Positions 1 to 5,416 of a stretch of 5,416 nucleotides of DNA are shown here, in pieces. This DNA comes from Thermoanaerobacteraceae bacterium (GTDB lineage: Bacteria > Bacillota > Desulfotomaculia > Desulfotomaculales > Ammonificaceae), in NCBI GenBank assembly GCA_030016455.1, contig JASEJH010000125.1, positions 1 through 5,416 of the forward strand. Reading direction: 5' to 3'. The stretch's first letter is position 1. Each line of letters opens with the position of its first letter. The notes beneath the pieces are model-generated. The model did not search any database. It worked only from the letters and a program-made list of their open reading frames with translations, and was not told where the DNA came from. Made by a program: the position numbers and the translations under genes.

Positions 1-967
1 CGCGCCTCATTGCCTCCAAAAGGGCCCCCGGTACCACGCCGGCGGGAACCTCCGCCGGCAAACCCGCCCGCAAGACAAGCCCGGTGATCCGCTCCGCCCC
101 CGGTGGTTCAAAGTACCCTAAACGAACCGCCAGCCGGGCAGCCGCAACCATCCCGATCGCCACCGCTTCCCCGTGCACAAAGCGCTGGTAGCCGGTGACG
201 GCCTCCAGGGCATGTCCTACCGTATGCCCGAAATTGAGAATAGCCCGCAGCCCCGTTTCCGTCTCGTCGGCGGAAACCACCGCTGCTTTGATCCGGCACG
301 AAGCGGCAATGGCGTGTTCCAGCGCCGCCGGCTCCAGGTTCAGCAGGCGGTCAATATTTGCCTCCAGCCAGGAAAAGAAACCGGCGTCGCTGATCACCCC
401 GTACTTTATCACTTCCGCCAGCCCGGCCCGCACCTCCCGGGAGGGAAGCGTGGCCAGCGTATCCGGGTCAATCAGGACAAACCGCGGCTGGTAAAACGCC
501 CCGATCAGGTTTTTCCCGCCGGGGTGGTTCACCCCGACCTTGCCGCCGACGCTGGAGTCAACCTGCGCGAGCAAGGTGGTAGGCACCTGGACGAAGGGCA
601 CACCCCGCATGTAGGTGGCCGCCAAAAATCCGGCAATGTCACCAACAACACCGCCGCCCAGTGCCAAAACCGCGTCTCCCCGCTCCAGTCCGCCGGTGAA
701 AGCAGCATCGTAGAGCCCGGCAACCGTCGCCAGGGTCTTGTACTCCTCGCCGTCCGGAATCTGCGCCTCACCAACCTGAAAACCTGCCTCCGCCAGACTC
801 CGTTTCACTGCTTCTCCGTAAAGGCCCGCCACCACGGGGTTGGTTACCACCAGCATCCGCCTGCCCGTCAGATGCTGTTGCGCAATCCTGCCTAATTTTC
901 CGAGACACCCGGAGGCAACGTAAATCGGGTAGCTGCGCGGCCCCAGCTCAACCCTTACTTCCGTCAC
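1..967 (-). CDS. aroB: 3-dehydroquinate synthase AroB, C-terminal end cut by window edge
   Basis: AroB converts DAHP to 3-dehydroquinate, the second step of the shikimate pathway, using NAD and a divalent metal in the cytosol. I translated 322 codons from a GTG at 967-965. Visible family features are the GGGVVGD nucleotide-binding loop (residues 104-110), the segment VPTTLLAQVDSSVGGK (128-143), and the three expected metal ligands: Glu185 in LAEVIKYG, His248 in NFGHTVGHALE and His265 in HGEAVAIGM. The last visible residues are EAMRR, just before the position where the family usually has its conserved DKK lysines. About 35-40 residues therefore lie outside the window, given a usual length near 360. 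The GTG is preceded by AAAGGA with about 8-9 bases of spacing. A TTG codon directly before it is in frame and could be used instead. The start overlaps the end of aroK by 20 bases, suggesting coupled translation. Identification is secure; the exact start is fairly sure. Confidence 0.97.
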   Translation of the reverse strand, partial: MTEVRVELGPRSYPIYVASGCLGKLGRIAQQHLTGRRMLVVTNPVVAGLYGEAVKRSLAEAGFQVGEAQIPDGEEYKTLATVAGLYDAAFTGGLERGDAVLALGGGVVGDIAGFLAATYMRGVPFVQVPTTLLAQVDSSVGGKVGVNHPGGKNLIGAFYQPRFVLIDPDTLATLPSREVRAGLAEVIKYGVISDAGFFSWLEANIDRLLNLEPAALEHAIAASCRIKAAVVSADETETGLRAILNFGHTVGHALEAVTGYQRFVHGEAVAIGMVAAARLAVRLGYFEPPGAERITGLVLRAGLPAEVPAGVVPGALLEAMRR

Positions 968-1481
968 CAATGTATTTCCTTTCTTTGAGATAGTTGTAAA
1001 TTATCCGTGCGGACGTTTCGGGATCCTGCTTTCCGGTATCCACCGCGAACTCGGCAATGTCGTACGCCCCGGCCCGTTCGGCGAGGAGTTCCCGCACCCG
1101 TTCCTCGACTTTTCCGGTGAGCAGCGGCCGCCGCTTCTTCTTTGATTTCACCCGTTCGATGATGACCTCCGGATCGGCGTAAAGCTTGATCAGGACCCCG
1201 TTTTGCTTCAGGAGCCCCACGTTTTCCGGATTCAACACCATGCCGCCGCCGGTCGCAATCACCAGGCCCGAACGGCCGGCCAGCCGCCGGCAGATCAGGT
1301 TTTCCTCCGAGCGGAAACGCACTTCCCCGTCCTCGGCAAAGAGACGGGGGATGCTCTTTCCGGTCAACCGCTCGATTTCCGCGTCGGTATCGATAAATTC
1401 CCAGCCCAGCAGGCGGGCCAGCCGCTTTCCCACCGCCGTCTTGCCGGTTCCCATAAAACCGATCAGGGCTACGTTTTTCAT
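948..1481 (-). CDS. aroK: Shikimate kinase AroK
   Basis: This cytosolic kinase phosphorylates shikimate at the 3-hydroxyl with ATP, the fifth step towards chorismate. The 177-residue product has the normal family length. The P-loop GFMGTGKT is at residues 8-15. It is followed by DTD (31-33), whose second Asp is the usual shikimate/magnesium contact. The shikimate-binding arginine is in FRSEE (Arg57), and the GGG loop is at 78-80. The lid motif RRPLL (117-121) contains the ATP-contacting arginine, and Arg136 in ERAGAY fits the late conserved arginine. The stretch before the lid is unusually basic (KSKKKRR, 112-118). The ATG start is preceded by AAAGGGGTG, which lies in the last codons and stop of aroC. 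Only 3 bases separate the two genes. The 3' end overlaps the aroB start. AroK and AroL are the same enzyme family; aroK is the usual name in this operon context. Confidence 0.97.
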   Translation of the reverse strand: MKNVALIGFMGTGKTAVGKRLARLLGWEFIDTDAEIERLTGKSIPRLFAEDGEVRFRSEENLICRRLAGRSGLVIATGGGMVLNPENVGLLKQNGVLIKLYADPEVIIERVKSKKKRRPLLTGKVEERVRELLAERAGAYDIAEFAVDTGKQDPETSARIIYNYLKERKYIGDGSKG

Positions 1482-1484
1482 GGG

Positions 1485-2645
1485 TCACCCCTTTGTTCGC
1501 TCGCGATAGATCCTTACGTTCGCCTTTATTTCTTCTAAGATGTCGCCCCCGAACTTTTCTATACACGCCCGCGCCACTTCCCACGCCACTACCGCCTCGG
1601 CGATTACACACGCCGCGGGCACCGCGCAAATGTCCGAACGTTCGTAAGCCGCCTGCACCGGTTCCTTCGTGAGCATCTCCACGCTCCGGAGGGGCTTGCG
1701 CAGCGTGGGAATCGGCTTCATCGCAGCCCGGACCACGATCGGCTCCCCGTTGGTCATCCCGCCTTCGATCCCGCCGGCCCGGTTTGTTTCCCGGTAGAAA
1801 CCGAGGTCCGGCCGGTAGAAAATCTCGTCCTGAACCTCCGAACCGGGTTGACCGGCCGCCGTGAAGCCCAGGCCCACCTCGACGCCCTTGATCGCCTGAA
1901 TGCTCATCAGCGCCCCGGCCAGCCGCCCATCGAGCCTCCGGTCCCAGTGCATGCAACTCCCCAACCCCGGAGGCACACCGTCAACCCGGACTTCGAACAC
2001 GCCGCCCAGCGAGTCGCCCGCCTCCCGCGCCGCGTCAATCGCCGCCATCATGGCCCTGCTTGCCTCGGGGTCAGGGCATAGGACCGGCGAGGCCTCGGCT
2101 TTCACACGAATTTCTTCGACGGGAGCATCAAGGGGCGCCGCCCGCACGGTGCCGATCTGAATCACTTGGCCGGCGATGTCAATCCCCAGTTCCTCCAAAA
2201 AACGCCGGGCGACGCTTCCCGCCGCCACCCGCGCCGCCGTCTCCCGGGCGCTGGAGCGTTCCAGGACGTTGCGGACGTCCCGGTGGCCGTACTTTAGAAC
2301 CCCGGCGAGGTCCGCGTGGCCGGGGCGCGGCCGGGTCACCACCCGCTCGTCAAGGCGGGCCGTAGGATCCGGCGCCATTACCTCCCGCCAGTTCGCCCAG
2401 TCCCGGTTGTTGATCTTTAACGCTACCGGCGAGCCCAGGGTGTAGCCCCCGCGCACCCCGCCGAGAATCTCCACCCGGTCCTGCTCAATCTGCTGGCGGC
2501 CGCCACGGCCGTACCCCCCCTGGCGTCGCGCCAACTGCCGGTTGATGTAATCCGCCGTCAGGTACAGGCCGGACGGCATCCCTTCCACTATTGTAAGCAA
2601 GGCCGGACCGTGCGACTCGCCGGCCGTAAGGTAGCGTATACTCAT
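1485..2645 (-). CDS. aroC: Chorismate synthase AroC
   Basis: AroC removes phosphate from EPSP to give chorismate, the last step of the shared aromatic pathway. It needs reduced FMN without net redox change. I call 386 residues from the ATG at 2645, which matches the long bacterial form. The protein opens with [16 protein letters not shown], as expected for the family. The two invariant histidines are in GESHG (His12) and RPGHAD (His110). Arg40 and Arg47 fall in the [14 protein letters not shown] flavin/substrate region. The signature RSSARETA is at 130-137, and a C-terminal signature region contains [13 protein letters not shown]. An upstream TTG at 2711 would add 22 residues ([12 protein letters not shown]...) with no family resemblance and no good ribosome site. 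The ATG has AGGAAGGA five bases upstream. The gene follows aroE after an 83-base gap and nearly touches aroK. Some Firmicutes call this gene aroF. Confidence 0.97.
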   Translation of the reverse strand: MSIRYLTAGESHGPALLTIVEGMPSGLYLTADYINRQLARRQGGYGRGGRQQIEQDRVEILGGVRGGYTLGSPVALKINNRDWANWREVMAPDPTARLDERVVTRPRPGHADLAGVLKYGHRDVRNVLERSSARETAARVAAGSVARRFLEELGIDIAGQVIQIGTVRAAPLDAPVEEIRVKAEASPVLCPDPEASRAMMAAIDAAREAGDSLGGVFEVRVDGVPPGLGSCMHWDRRLDGRLAGALMSIQAIKGVEVGLGFTAAGQPGSEVQDEIFYRPDLGFYRETNRAGGIEGGMTNGEPIVVRAAMKPIPTLRKPLRSVEMLTKEPVQAAYERSDICAVPAACVIAEAVVAWEVARACIEKFGGDILEEIKANVRIYRERTKG

Positions 2646-2650
2646 TTCGG

Positions 2651-2658
2651 TCCTTCCT
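2651..2658 (-). promoter_or_regulatory. Ribosome binding site that fixes the aroC start
   Basis: On the minus strand AGGAAGGA sits five bases before the ATG at 2645-2643. This strong Shine-Dalgarno match decides against the longer reading frame starting at TTG 2711. The nine-base string AGGAAGGAC containing it is repeated exactly at 2694-2702, where no usable start codon follows. Confidence 0.85.
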
Positions 2659-2665
2659 TGAAATA

Positions 2666-2696
2666 GACTTCCTAAACCAGCAAAGGCGGGGAAGTC
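2666..2696 (-). promoter_or_regulatory. Possible hairpin in the aroC leader
   Basis: In the minus-strand transcript GACTTCC (2696-2690) can pair with GGAAGTC (2672-2666) across a 17-base loop, giving a perfect seven-base-pair stem. A G-U pair could extend it by one. No run of U follows, so it does not look like an intrinsic terminator. The CTTCC in the 5' arm could instead pair with GGAAG in the aroC ribosome site (2657-2653), or with GGAAG just upstream (2701-2697). The region could therefore switch between structures that expose or hide the ribosome site. This rests on base pairing read by eye; no known riboswitch or T-box elements were recognised. A short chance inverted repeat is a real alternative. 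Confidence 0.3.
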
Positions 2697-2728
2697 CTTC
2701 CTATGCCGCAAACCACGGGAAACAGCCG

Positions 2729-3601
2729 CTATTCCTGCCCGAGGGCCCTCAGCAGCGCCTCCCGCATCACCGCAACCGGCGCCTGCCGTCCCGTCCAGAG
2801 CTCCAGCGCCGCCGCACCCTGGTAGAGCAACATGCCGAGGCCGTTTTCCGTCCGGGCCCCGAACTTCTCCGCCAGCCGCAGAAACTCCGTCCGGGGAGGA
2901 TTATAAACCAGGTCCACCACCAGCTGCTCTTTGCGGAACGCATTCGCCGGGACCGGCGGAGCTGCCGCTTCCTGTGGATGCATTCCCAGGCTGGTGGTCT
3001 GGACTACGATATTCGCCGTACCCATAACCTCGACGCCGCACTTGGTCAGTTCGTCCCACGGAAGCGCAGCCGCCCATACGCCCGTCGCCCCGGACACCTC
3101 TTCCGCAAGCGTTTCCGCCCGGGCATAGGTCCGGTTGAAGATGGCGATCCGCCGGGCTCCTGCCAGGGCAAGCGCGAAGCTTACCGCCCTGGCCGCACCG
3201 CCTGCACCAAGTACTACCGCCGCCGCGCCCCTGGGCTCGAAGCCTGCCTCAACCGCCGCCCTCAGAAAGCCGGTGGCATCTGTATTGTACCCCTTCAACC
3301 GCCCGCCGCGGTTAACAATGGTGTTGACGGCGCCGATCAAGCGCGCCTCTTCGGCAACCTCGTCCAGGTACGGCAGCACCGCCTCCTTGTGCGGCACGGT
3401 GACGTTCACCCCTGCCAGGCCCAGGGCCCGCAGCCCGGCTACCGCCGCCGCCAGGTCCGCCTTCGACACTTGGAAAGGCAAATAAACGAAATTCAGACCC
3501 AGGGCCGCAAAGGCCGCGTTCTGCATGGCGGGAGAGAGCGTGTGGGCCACCGGGTCCCCAAAGATTCCTACGACCCGCGTTTCACCGTTTATCTCAGACA
3601 A
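2729..3601 (-). CDS. aroE: Shikimate dehydrogenase AroE
   Basis: AroE reduces 3-dehydroshikimate to shikimate with NADPH in the cytosol, step four of the pathway. The 290-residue length is typical. The substrate-binding domain carries HTLSPAMQN (20-28), catalytic Lys72 in NVTVPHKE, Asn93 in GAVNTI, and Asp108 in GYNTDATGF. The cofactor domain carries GAGGAARA (132-139) and NRT (156-158), the latter typical of NADP-using AroE. Near the C-terminus, [19 protein letters not shown] holds the conserved Gln. The first serine of the usual SxS substrate motif is Thr21 here. The start is TTG at 3601-3599: an in-frame TGA lies two codons upstream, and the next GTG in frame is already inside the HTLSP region. 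GGAGGGGAGGG upstream provides a ribosome site. The first 13 bases overlap the end of yqeG, which implies coupled translation. It ends with TAG, 83 bases before aroC. Confidence 0.97.
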   Translation of the reverse strand: MSEINGETRVVGIFGDPVAHTLSPAMQNAAFAALGLNFVYLPFQVSKADLAAAVAGLRALGLAGVNVTVPHKEAVLPYLDEVAEEARLIGAVNTIVNRGGRLKGYNTDATGFLRAAVEAGFEPRGAAAVVLGAGGAARAVSFALALAGARRIAIFNRTYARAETLAEEVSGATGVWAAALPWDELTKCGVEVMGTANIVVQTTSLGMHPQEAAAPPVPANAFRKEQLVVDLVYNPPRTEFLRLAEKFGARTENGLGMLLYQGAAALELWTGRQAPVAVMREALLRALGQE

Positions 3602-4125
3602 TAATCACCCTCCCCTCCGGAGGCAACCCGCCTCTTCGCCTTGATTCGCGGAAGTAAAAGCCTTTCAATCCGCCGGATGATTAAACGGGTGAGAATAAAG
3701 TCGGGTCCGCCCAGCGACGGAACCATGATCGTGTAAAGCCCCAGCCGGTTGCCTCCCAGCACATCGGTGAACAACTGGTCGCCCACCACCGCCGTTTCCT
3801 CCGGCCTGGTGCCCAGAATCGACAGCGCCCTGCGGAAGGGTTGCCGCCGGGGCTTGACCGCGCGGAAAACGCTCGGGAGCCCGAGCGTCCTGGCGATCCG
3901 TCCGCTTCTGCCCCAGGTGCTGTTTGAAACAATGCAGAGCTTAAACCCACGCTGCCGGAAGTCTTTCAGCCATTTAATCACCTCGGGTTCCGCTTTCTTT
4001 CTCCCGCGGGCGACCAGGGTGTTGTCAAGGTCTAAAATCAAGGCTTTGATTCCTTTTTCCACCAGCATTTCGGGTTTAATCTCCAGGAGTGAATCCACAT
4101 AAATATCGGGATACAGCCACTTCAA
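3589..4125 (-). CDS. yqeG: YqeG-family HAD phosphatase (Gep4-like, class IIIA)
   Basis: This is a HAD-superfamily phosphatase of the YqeG type. All four HAD motifs are visible: DLDNT (32-36) with the nucleophile Asp32 and acid/base Asp34; SNS (66-68); Lys90 in VKPRR; and GDQLFTD (114-120) with Asp115 and Asp120. The opening, WLYPDIYVDSLLEIKPEML, and the segment DVLGGNRLGLYTI resemble the Bacillus subtilis YqeG protein as I remember it. The related yeast Gep4 dephosphorylates phosphatidylglycerophosphate, so a role in phosphatidylglycerol synthesis is plausible, but the substrate is not shown by this sequence. The 178-residue length is normal. The C-terminus is rich in arginine and lysine, which could favour contact with acidic membrane surfaces (inference). 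The start is a TTG sharing four bases (TTGA) with the mobAB stop, and GGAGG lies ten bases upstream. In Bacillus the order is yqeG-yqeH-aroE; here the GTPase gene yqeH is absent. Confidence 0.92.
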   Translation of the reverse strand: MKWLYPDIYVDSLLEIKPEMLVEKGIKALILDLDNTLVARGRKKAEPEVIKWLKDFRQRGFKLCIVSNSTWGRSGRIARTLGLPSVFRAVKPRRQPFRRALSILGTRPEETAVVGDQLFTDVLGGNRLGLYTIMVPSLGGPDFILTRLIIRRIERLLLPRIKAKRRVASGGEGDYCLR

Positions 4126-5201
4126 TACCCCTTGTCCTCCCGTTTCAAAAAGCGGTCTACAATCAACGCAGCCACCGCTGGCGCGGCGCTGAAAGAGAAG
4201 ACCGGTATCCCGCAGTACTTTCCAGGATCGCCGGTTACCAGCGCCACCGTGCGTTCGTCCAACACCGGTTCTTCCCCGTTCCCCAAAACTTTGATCTGGG
4301 GGAGGGGCGCCTCCTTATAACCTTCGACCAGAATCAGGTCCACGGCATCTTCGAGAAATTCCAGCACCGGCCCCAGCTCCGGTTCTCCCGCAGCCTGAAA
4401 ATAGAAAAGCCCGCCGGGTCCGGCCAGCGCCGTTTTTACCGCCCCGGCCCGCGCGAAACGCTCGGTGTCTTTTCCGGGTGTATCCGCAAGCTCGTGCACG
4501 GTGTGCTTCAACACCGCCACCCGGTACCCCGCCGCTGCAAGCTCCGCTACGATCCCTTCGATAAGCCTGGTTTTCCCGGTCTTTGACGGGCCCGCCACAC
4601 CCACCACCGGCACGCCGGCCGCTATCCTGTGCTGCAGCCGCCTGATATCGGCAGGAGTGTTCACGTTAAAAAAGACGCGGCGGAAGTGGGGCCAGCCCTC
4701 AAAATCCGCCTCGGTCAAGTAACATACCCGCACCTCGCCGAGAAATCCAACCACCCGGCGCCGCCCCGCTTCCAGAGACCGGGTGACTGGGCCCAGGCAG
4801 GTTTTCCGGTAAGCCGCAAACAGAGGCTGAAGCCTCCCGCCGACACACGGAACCGCGGCGTCAAACCCATCCAACCGTTCTACAATCAGGGAAGCCAGGC
4901 TTCCCTCAACAAAAGGGAGGTCGCAGGCCGCCACGAAGACCGGGTCGTAACTTGCAAAGGTAAGCCCGGCGTGGATGCCGCCCAAAGGGCCGGCCTCCGG
5001 AAAGATGTCCGCCACCACCCGGTCGGCAAGGCCCCGGTAAGTCTCCGGGTCCCCGACGACAAGCACCTCCGGGAAAGCCTTTCGGAGCTCCGCCACCACC
5101 CGCTCGATGAGGCTGTGTCCTTCAAGCGACAAAAACGCCTTGTTCGCTCCCATCCGGGTGCTTTTGCCGCCCGCCAGTACGACTCCGGTCGTCTCCTGCA
5201 T
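4122..5201 (-). CDS. mobAB: MobA-MobB fusion: molybdenum cofactor guanylyltransferase plus GTP-binding adaptor
   Basis: This 359-residue protein joins two normally separate proteins of molybdenum cofactor maturation. Residues 1 to about 190 are MobA, which transfers GMP from GTP to molybdopterin. They show LAGGKSTRMG (9-18), Lys21, GPLGGIHAGL (71-80), ACDLPF (92-97) with the metal-binding Asp94, QPLFAAY (125-131) and FNVNTPAD (178-185). LAGG rather than TAAG at the nucleotide loop is the known mark of GTP-using MobA against CTP-using MocA. Residues from about 197 are MobB, a P-loop protein that aids the process. They show GPSKTGKT (204-211), VLKHTVHEL (230-238), GKDTERFARAGA (243-254) and LVEGYK (291-296). 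Each half has its full expected length. I chose ATG 5201 because AGGTGG lies eight bases upstream. The GTG at 5213 falls inside that ribosome site. The gene heads the cluster and overlaps yqeG by four bases. Confidence 0.95.
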   Translation of the reverse strand: MQETTGVVLAGGKSTRMGANKAFLSLEGHSLIERVVAELRKAFPEVLVVGDPETYRGLADRVVADIFPEAGPLGGIHAGLTFASYDPVFVAACDLPFVEGSLASLIVERLDGFDAAVPCVGGRLQPLFAAYRKTCLGPVTRSLEAGRRRVVGFLGEVRVCYLTEADFEGWPHFRRVFFNVNTPADIRRLQHRIAAGVPVVGVAGPSKTGKTRLIEGIVAELAAAGYRVAVLKHTVHELADTPGKDTERFARAGAVKTALAGPGGLFYFQAAGEPELGPVLEFLEDAVDLILVEGYKEAPLPQIKVLGNGEEPVLDERTVALVTGDPGKYCGIPVFSFSAAPAVAALIVDRFLKREDKGY

Positions 5202-5209
5202 AAACTTTC

Positions 5210-5215
5210 CCACCT
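5210..5215 (-). promoter_or_regulatory. Ribosome binding site that fixes the mobAB start
   Basis: AGGTGG on the minus strand ends eight bases before the ATG at 5201-5199. The alternative in-frame GTG at 5213-5211 overlaps this site and has only AT-rich sequence with no Shine-Dalgarno match before it. The shorter protein beginning MQETTGVVLAGG is therefore preferred. Confidence 0.75.
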
Positions 5216-5416
5216 ATTTAGCTTAACCCAAATTCCCCTTCCCTGCCAGAGGTAATGATAAAAAATTACGTGGACAGGCACGATTTTCCTCGAAATGACA
5301 TAAGATAGTTTTGCACCCGTTCCGGGGCCGGACCCGCATTGTCCCGTTTCTGTAAGAGGGGCCAACTTTCAACCGCCAGGGACCAGAGGGGGGTCGAACA
5401 CTGGTTGCTGATCGCT
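5216..5416 (-). promoter_or_regulatory. Non-coding region upstream of mobAB, probably holding the operon promoter
   Basis: No supported gene lies here. All readings on the plus strand hit stops quickly, and the open minus-strand frame through it is a shadow of mobAB. It contains an AT-rich patch at 5253-5268 that stands out in this GC-rich window, with an inverted repeat GTAAT/ATTAC (5252-5256 and 5265-5269, eight-base loop). Read on the minus strand, TATCAT (5260-5255) matches a sigma-70-type -10 box at five of six positions. No convincing -35 box is found 15-18 bases upstream. TATCTT (5307-5302) is a second weak candidate, also without a -35 partner. As the space before the first gene of a tight cluster, it is the natural place for a promoter, but the exact elements cannot be assigned. 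A longer leader with a regulatory RNA is possible and not recognised. Confidence 0.3.

Noticed and set aside
173..895. 240-codon open frame on the plus strand
   Set aside because: It lies wholly opposite aroB, whose motifs are unmistakable. Its own translation shows no family motif and is rich in Arg, Gln and Pro, as expected of a GC-rich antisense shadow.
964..1956. 330-codon open frame on the minus strand spanning aroK and aroC
   Set aside because: It is out of frame with both genes and gives a Gly/Arg-rich protein without recognisable domains. The real frames carry complete catalytic motifs.
2646..2711. Longer aroC starting at TTG 2711
   Set aside because: The added 22 residues lack family similarity, and the ATG at 2645 has a near-ideal ribosome site.
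2978..3604. 208-codon open frame on the plus strand
   Set aside because: It is antisense to aroE, has no motif or ribosome site of note, and is a composition effect.
4629..5255. 208-codon open frame on the plus strand
   Set aside because: It is antisense to the MobA half of mobAB with no recognisable protein features.
4886..5365. 159-codon minus-strand frame reaching into the upstream region
   Set aside because: Most of it overlaps mobAB in another frame. It has no domain signature, so it does not support a gene in the upstream region.
5376..5412. tRNA-like TTCGA string and short ACCAG/CTGGT hairpin near the right edge
   Set aside because: No cloverleaf could be built around it, the arms are only five bases, and the sequence ends too soon to judge. 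Taken as chance.
5202..5416. Molybdenum cofactor riboswitch or T-box in the leader of the cluster
   Set aside because: I could not find the conserved core strings or a paired architecture for either. A covariance-model scan of this stretch would decide.

Overview
The window reads as a piece of a GC-rich (about 60% by eye) bacterial chromosome. Every supported gene lies on the minus strand, so transcription runs from the right end to the left end. Gene content, the shikimate-gene order and a yqeG-type phosphatase beside aroE suggest a Firmicute, most likely a high-GC clostridial lineage (Desulfotomaculum/Pelotomaculum/Moorella-like). That placement is inference from gene context and composition; I could not run a search.

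Layout in the direction of transcription: a non-coding leader (5416-5202); a MobA-MobB fusion for molybdenum cofactor maturation (5201-4122); a YqeG-family HAD phosphatase (4125-3589); aroE, shikimate dehydrogenase (3601-2729); an 83-base gap with a possible RNA hairpin; aroC, chorismate synthase (2645-1485); aroK, shikimate kinase (1481-948); and aroB, 3-dehydroquinate synthase (967 to the left edge, cut just before its C-terminal end). No gene is broken inside the window. Apart from the aroE-aroC gap, every junction overlaps or is separated by only 3 bases, which points to a single operon with coupled translation.

The four aro genes supply the second (AroB), fourth (AroE), fifth (AroK) and seventh (AroC) steps of the route from DAHP to chorismate. 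DAHP synthase, dehydroquinase and EPSP synthase are not in this window. The first two genes do not belong to this pathway. MobAB attaches GMP to molybdopterin for molybdo- or tungsto-enzymes. YqeG resembles the Gep4-type phosphatidylglycerophosphate phosphatases and is a known neighbour of aroE in Bacillus.

I saw no mobile element, CRISPR array, RNA gene or defence system. Nothing here amounts to a new biological system. The points most worth a second look are the MobA-MobB fusion leading an aromatic-biosynthesis operon, the yqeG-aroE linkage without yqeH, and a possible alternative hairpin in the aroC leader that could hide its ribosome binding site.
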